The position numbers and the translations under genes were made by a program. From Botrytis cinerea B05.10 (Eukaryota > Ascomycota > Leotiomycetes > Helotiales > Sclerotiniaceae), in NCBI RefSeq assembly GCF_000143535.2, contig NC_037313.1, positions 1,247,501 through 1,311,500 of the forward strand: DNA of 64,000 nt, given 5' to 3'. The first letter of the stretch is position 1; the number at the start of each line of letters is the position of its first letter. The notes beneath the pieces were generated by a model that was not told where the DNA came from, did no database searches, and saw only the letters and a program-made list of their open reading frames with translations. Below are positions 59,394-64,000 of the stretch, piece after piece.

Positions 59394-60366
59394 ATTTGAT
59401 AATTGTAAGAGGTTTTCGAACCAATCAAGTTCTGAGAGGACGAGTACGAGCGTTCAGATAGTAATGTTTGTGAGCAAGCTTCAAGATCTTATTTCTCAGA
59501 GTTCTGTTCTTTTCGATTGATATGTTTGCGGATGATGCTCTGCTCTGCGCACCCACCCTCATCCGTTGCGTTGGAATTCCCGGGTAGCTCTTCGTTTTAA
59601 GGCTGATCAGGCATTCATGAGCAGATTGTCGGTCGGTATTTACATAACAGGACCCAGACGACGAACGTAAGCTCCTGTAAAGTCAAGCCAGAATCCCAGG
59701 ACAACAACCGAGGATATGACAATCGCTGATGAAAGATCCCTTCTTTTATCTCTTGGCGTGAAGGGATTTTCAAGCGTGATACAGAGCGTGATTGGATGTA
59801 CCTCGTCGATTGACAATTGAATTTATATGTCAGGTTAGTCGGAGGGTAAGAAGAGGTTAGAAGGACATATCATATGTGACAGACACTTTGATGCCTGCAA
59901 AATAGGGAAACCCAATAAATGTCCGATTCTCGGAAAGTAGCGTCTGTGTAACTGAACTGATGACAGTGTGACACTAATTTTTCACGCTAATTTTTATCAA
60001 TCTAATCTTTTTGATCTCTCACACACTTTTCTGTTCCCCCTCCCTTTTCTTTTTCTAATCTGATCTTGCAAACAATGCTCATTCGTCCCTTTGCCTGGTA
60101 CACGATTGTTCATTATTTGCCTCCAATATCTTCATAAATTGTCTCTTCTGATGAGTAACGACTTGATTTCTTAATAACCTTCTCTTGCCAACAACGACTG
60201 TTAATCTTGCCATACTACAAGAGATTTACTTGTACATTCATCAATCAGTCAGTGTTGAAGACAAAGTCGGGTCCTAAAGAGTTATTTTCATACATATCTC
60301 GTGATCTTCCTTTTCTGCGATAGGTCAAACTTCAATTCGCCAATCGGCTATTCGTTGACCCGAATC
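59394..60366. promoter_or_regulatory. Divergent promoter region of COG2 and hapX
   Basis: These 973 bp hold both promoters. The hapX-proximal 350 bp are pyrimidine-rich, as in a fungal transcribed leader. A possible leader acceptor, GCGATAG, precedes the ATG at about 60318-60324. hapX is known in aspergilli and fusaria to be repressed by the GATA factor SreA, but I could not confirm a binding site by eye. Confidence 0.5.
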
Positions 60367-61902
60367 ATGGCTTCACCCGCGGTATCAACGCCATCATCAG
60401 CTGGTTCTCCAGCAGCTCTTGCCCCAGCTCCTCCTGTTCTCGCCATCAAAACTGGAAACCTATCCAGCATGAATGCCATGTCGCCAATATCGGGTGTATC
60501 TACCCCTACTATCATGACAACCAAGGAATGGGTTATTCCGCCACGACCGAAGCCTGGACGAAAGCCTGCAACTGATACCCCACCAACAAAGAGAAAGGCA
60601 CAAAATAGAGCCGCTCAACGTGCTTTTAGAGAACGACGTGCTGCACGAGTAGGTGAATTAGAGGAACAACTTGAGGAGGCAAAGGAAGACCAACAAAGGC
60701 GTGAGAATGATATGAGGTTGAAGATCACTAGACTTGAGGCAGAGGTTTCTAGATTCAATGGCGAACTTCAATCATGGAGATTACGATGCGAGACCCTTGA
60801 TCGAATTGCAGATTACGAAAAGAGAGAGAAGGAAACTGCACTCAAGGAATTAGCATATCTTAGGAATGGACTTCAAAGCAAGAGTACTGAAGCTGTTCCT
60901 CTCCCACCACGCCGTAATCGCCAGTCCACTCAGACACAACCCTTACCACTGCCACGACAACAACAAACCCCCTTTGTTCCAGACCTTGAGGTATCAGATG
61001 AGTCAATCGGTTGTGGAGGTTGCAAATCCTTGGGCGAATGTGCTTGTGCTGAAGAAGTAATTGCTATGTCTACTCAGGGTTGTGGTAATTGTGGCCCTGA
61101 CACTCATTGTCAGTGCTTAGAAGAAACGCTTAAGGATGTCGGCATGGACTTGAAGAGGGCACATTCTCCTTCAGTTGATGGCGCCTCGGAGAAGCGTGTT
61201 CGTTTGTCATCTAGGCCTTCCAGTCCTCTCGAGATTGATTTCACTGCCCAATTCTCACGACGGCAGCCAATCGTCCGTGAGCCATCGCCTCCACCTCAAG
61301 TCATGACACGACCTATGGAACCATGCGGCTTCTGTGATCAATCAACATTTTGCCCGTGTGCTGAAAGAGAACAGGAGAATCGTCTTGCACCTCTACTTAA
61401 TGAAGTTACACCTCCACCATCAGATACAGATGTTGAGAATACACAGGTCAAACTTCCATCTATGCAACCCAACCATATGCATCGACCAGTTAGTGCCGCA
61501 CCAACTTCAAATTCTTGCGCCAACGGCCCTGGTACTTGTAAACAATGTATAAGTGATCCAAAGGCAGGACTATTCTGTCGATCACTCGCGGCAATGAGAG
61601 CTTCTTCAAGCTCAGCCCCACCTGAAGGATGCTGTGGCGGCAATTCTTCTGGCGGTGGCTGTTGCAAGACAATGGAGCCGGCATCTACTTCAGAACCGCC
61701 TCCAAGCTTATCTGTTGCGGAAACCTACAAGACTCTTTCTACCCACAAGAATTTCGATCAAGCCAGTGATGAGTTAAATACGTGGTTAGGTCGTCTCCAT
61801 GCTACACCGCTCCAACATGCCGGGAGAGCACCCATGGAAGTGGAGGCTGCAAGTGTTATGGGTGTACTGAAGCTCTTTGACCGAAGATTTGGAAGAGGGT
61901 GA
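60367..61902 (+). CDS. hapX: HapX-type bZIP regulator of iron homeostasis
   Basis: An intronless ORF of 511 aa from the ATG giving MASPAVST; the frame is open upstream but lacks another ATG. Residues 51-67 (TTKEWVIPPRPKPGRKP) are the Hap4-like motif binding the CCAAT-binding complex. The basic region (KRKAQNRAAQRAFRERRAARV, about 75-95) and a coiled coil to about 170 follow. Four cysteine-rich blocks expected of HapX are present: CGGCKSLGECAC (216-227), CGNCGPDTHCQC (239-250), CGFCDQSTFCPC (320-331) and CKQCISDPKAGLFC (391-404). A fifth Cys cluster (GCC...GCC, 421-433) follows. HapX represses iron-consuming genes when iron is short and activates vacuolar storage when it is high; the cysteine regions sense iron-sulfur status. 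It acts in the nucleus. Confidence 0.93.
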   Translation: MASPAVSTPSSAGSPAALAPAPPVLAIKTGNLSSMNAMSPISGVSTPTIMTTKEWVIPPRPKPGRKPATDTPPTKRKAQNRAAQRAFRERRAARVGELEEQLEEAKEDQQRRENDMRLKITRLEAEVSRFNGELQSWRLRCETLDRIADYEKREKETALKELAYLRNGLQSKSTEAVPLPPRRNRQSTQTQPLPLPRQQQTPFVPDLEVSDESIGCGGCKSLGECACAEEVIAMSTQGCGNCGPDTHCQCLEETLKDVGMDLKRAHSPSVDGASEKRVRLSSRPSSPLEIDFTAQFSRRQPIVREPSPPPQVMTRPMEPCGFCDQSTFCPCAEREQENRLAPLLNEVTPPPSDTDVENTQVKLPSMQPNHMHRPVSAAPTSNSCANGPGTCKQCISDPKAGLFCRSLAAMRASSSSAPPEGCCGGNSSGGGCCKTMEPASTSEPPPSLSVAETYKTLSTHKNFDQASDELNTWLGRLHATPLQHAGRAPMEVEAASVMGVLKLFDRRFGRG

Positions 61903-62643
61903 AGACCAAAGAAAGTTTTATTATAGATACCCAGCCTTAATTACGACTCATGAAGATGAATGAGTTCATGTTTTATTGTACATATTTTGCATAAGCATAA
62001 ACCAAAAGCATACGCGATTTGACATTTCTTGATTTTTGGAGCATCGTTCATTAAAGTTGCCAACCTCCATGTACATGTTTAGTCTAATATACCAAATGCG
62101 ATGCACATACCTATCCACTCCAACGGTCATATATACGAATGACAGCTGAGAAATCCTCACAAGGTATCCACAATTCTTGGCGATCAATTTTCCTTTCCCA
62201 GAAAGGCAGGTGTGAGTACAACAAAACCGTTCCTGGGGAATTCCGACATCGAGTTATCTTTTCCGATCCATTACCTGCCCCACGTGTAAGAATTTGTCAA
62301 GGAGGGGTCGTTAGTTACACTGCAGCACGTTCCTGAGCACCTGCCTTTCCTTTATTTTCTTCTGTATATTTTCAAGCCATTGATAAGTTGCCGTCTTTTG
62401 GTCCTTTCGGGTTTGCGCGATACTACGCTGTTGGGCTAGCATCTCTAACGAATTCGGGAAGAGTTCCTATACGGTAATCAGCTAGATTAATGCATGTTCG
62501 ACGTGACCGAGCTGAGCTAAAAGTTTGGCCAACGACTTTTGTTTATATTTAAGATCCAAGGTAAGTTTGGATGTTTCTTGGACAAACTTCTTTTTGCTTG
62601 CGCTTTCTCAATTACGCCTTCAAGTTTTCGGAAAACCTTCAGG
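61903..62643. other. Intergenic region between hapX and the RNase T2 gene
   Basis: It contains the hapX 3' region and the RNase promoter. No gene seen. Confidence 0.5.
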
Positions 62644-63873
62644 ATGCAGGCCGTTAAGATCACTGCGTTTCTCGCTCCTCTGCTGTTCCCATTTCAAGGT
62701 GTACAAGCATCGTTATACGGAGAAAGCAGTCTCAATCACACCTGTGAATTAAGTGCGTATTTACTCTTTGCAGCAAAATCACAATTGCATTTCTATGAGA
62801 GAGTAAAATATATCTAACAAAAAATAAGAAACACCATATCTTTCCTGTTCCAAAAATGCCTCTCCGGACCTCACCGATTCCTGCTGTACCGAGACCTTTG
62901 GGGGTCTAATTCTCAGTACACAATTTTGGGATACGTATACTGGGTACGAATCAGAGGGACAATTGTTGCCCAAAAATTCGTGGACGTTGCATGGACTTTG
63001 GCCTGATTTTTGTAATGGGAGTTATACGCAGTATTGCGATTTGAGGTTTGTGGATTTTATTTGAACGTCAAGAGAGAAATATGGAACTAATGTTGTAAAT
63101 TTGTAGTCGCCAGTACGATCCAGCTCCATCTCCAAATACTACAACCGGGACGGCGAGTGGAACGCCTGTGCCTCCTTATACCGGAAAGCCAATCTCGGAA
63201 ATCATCAAGAGTTATGGGAAATATGATCTCCTCGCCTACATGAACAAGTAAATCTCCGCTCTCTTTTCTCCTCCTGCCCCTCTATTCCTTCCCGAAACTA
63301 ACACCCCATCACAGCTACTGGATCGCCCAAAACCAACCCAACTGGTACCTCTGGGGACACGAATTCTCCAAACACGCTACCTGCTTTTCCACCTTCGACA
63401 CTCCCTGCTACGGACCAACCTACAACTCCACCCCCTTCTCCGACTTGATCTCTTTCTACACCACCGCTCTCTCCTACTTTTCCACCCTTCCAACTTTTGA
63501 TTTTCTCAGCAAACACCATATCGTACCTTCTAATACCACTACATATACGCTTTCCTCGCTACAATCTGCGTTGAAGAAGGAGTCGGGAGCGGTGCCATAT
63601 ATTGGATGTTCGGGTCCAAGATATAATGCTACGGAGCAGGGCAAGGGAAGTTTGGATAACGGATATACGGTGTTCAGTGAGGTGTGGTATTACTTCCATG
63701 TGCTTGGAAGAGTGCAAGATGGGAAGAAAGCCCCTGTAGGAGCGGATATTAATGGAGGTAGTATAAGCAGTTGTGCGACTACGAAGGGAGCATTAAAATA
63801 TTATGAACGGAGTGCAGGGTCTGTAAGAAAGGGAAGTGGTGCTTATGAGTTGGAGAGTGTTTTGGAATCATGA
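62644..63873 (+). CDS. Secreted ribonuclease T2
   Basis: Four exons (62644-62752, 62829-63045, 63107-63247, 63315-63873) encode 341 aa; introns of 76, 61 and 67 nt have GT..AG ends, the first with a CTAAC branch site. Residues 1-22 are a signal peptide (MQAVKITAFLAPLLFPFQGVQA). The two RNase T2 active-site blocks are intact: SWTLHGLWPDFC (His91) and WGHEFSKHATC (His171, Glu172, Lys175, His176). Surrounding cysteines (SCSKN, DSCC, YCD, CFSTF) fit the family's disulfides. Several Asn-x-Ser/Thr sites (NHT, NAS, NGS, NTT, NST) suggest glycosylation. The enzyme cleaves single-stranded RNA outside the cell or in the vacuole, probably for phosphate and nucleoside scavenging. The C-terminal about 100 residues form the extra domain seen in fungal members. 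Confidence 0.92.
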
Positions 63874-64000
63874 AGTGGTTTTGATGGGTGATTTAATGGG
63901 TGGTTTAATGAGGTTGTGAATAGGAATGATATATATGCTTATGAGATATAAATTCAGATTTAATTATGTAAATTTCTATATATGTTTCGTAATCCCTGGT
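63874..64000. other. 3' region of the RNase T2 gene to window end
   Basis: AT-rich sequence with no ORF, consistent with a 3' untranslated region cut by the window edge. Confidence 0.5.

Noticed and set aside
60301..60366. Extension of hapX 22 codons upstream
   Set aside because: It needs a GTG start and a hydrophobic leader atypical for a nuclear factor. The ATG at 60367 gives the expected HapX N-terminus.
1..64000. CRISPR arrays, bacterial operons, riboswitches, rRNA genes
   Set aside because: None seen. Introns and gene content are eukaryotic and fungal.

Overview
The window is nuclear DNA of a filamentous ascomycete. Genes carry short spliceosomal introns (about 48-76 nt, GT..AG, with CTAAC/CTAAT-like branch sites), and the gene set is typical of Pezizomycotina: a kinase-HET protein, a Zn2Cys6 protein, HapX, a DUF3176 membrane protein and a fungal terpene synthase. 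The protein style suggests Leotiomycetes, perhaps Sclerotiniaceae (Botrytis/Sclerotinia-like). That placement is an inference and was not tested.

Layout. 1-2783: a decayed kinase-HET fusion gene cut by the left edge. 4158-6472 (-): a Zn2Cys6 domain fused to a hexapeptide-repeat O-acetyltransferase. 6473-31155: about 24.7 kb with no convincing intact gene; it holds homopolymers, microsatellites, a heptanucleotide array and one degraded membrane-protein gene (19513-20772, -). 31156-32202 (+): a secreted Ser/Thr-rich protein with a barwin/expansin-like domain. 33759-36515 (-) and 36889-38400 (+): the divergent pair CCZ1 (Ypt7/Rab7 activation) and mitochondrial methionyl-tRNA formyltransferase. 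41082-42029 (-): a SprT-like metalloprotease. 42030-48935: a second gene-free tract with tRNA-like relics and a clear 343-bp MITE. 48936-50427 (+): an apparently intact class I terpene synthase with four exons, followed by a palindromic element and an alpha/beta hydrolase gene carrying a nonsense codon (51079-51861, -). 52413-54413 (-): DUF3176 protein.

The right end (55229-63873) is a dense housekeeping block: cytosolic GluRS (-), mitochondrial ribosomal protein uL1m (+), COG2 (-), hapX (+) and a secreted RNase T2 (+). Two shared intergenic regions there probably act as bidirectional promoters (229 bp between GluRS and uL1m; 973 bp between COG2 and hapX).

Two themes stand out. Organellar and cytosolic translation genes are grouped (FMT1, GUS1, uL1m). 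Conserved blocks alternate with eroding accessory segments, where several stops fit C-to-T change (CAG to TAG, CAA to TAA) of the kind repeat-induced point mutation produces. Gene models were built by hand from reading frames and splice signals; no database search was run.
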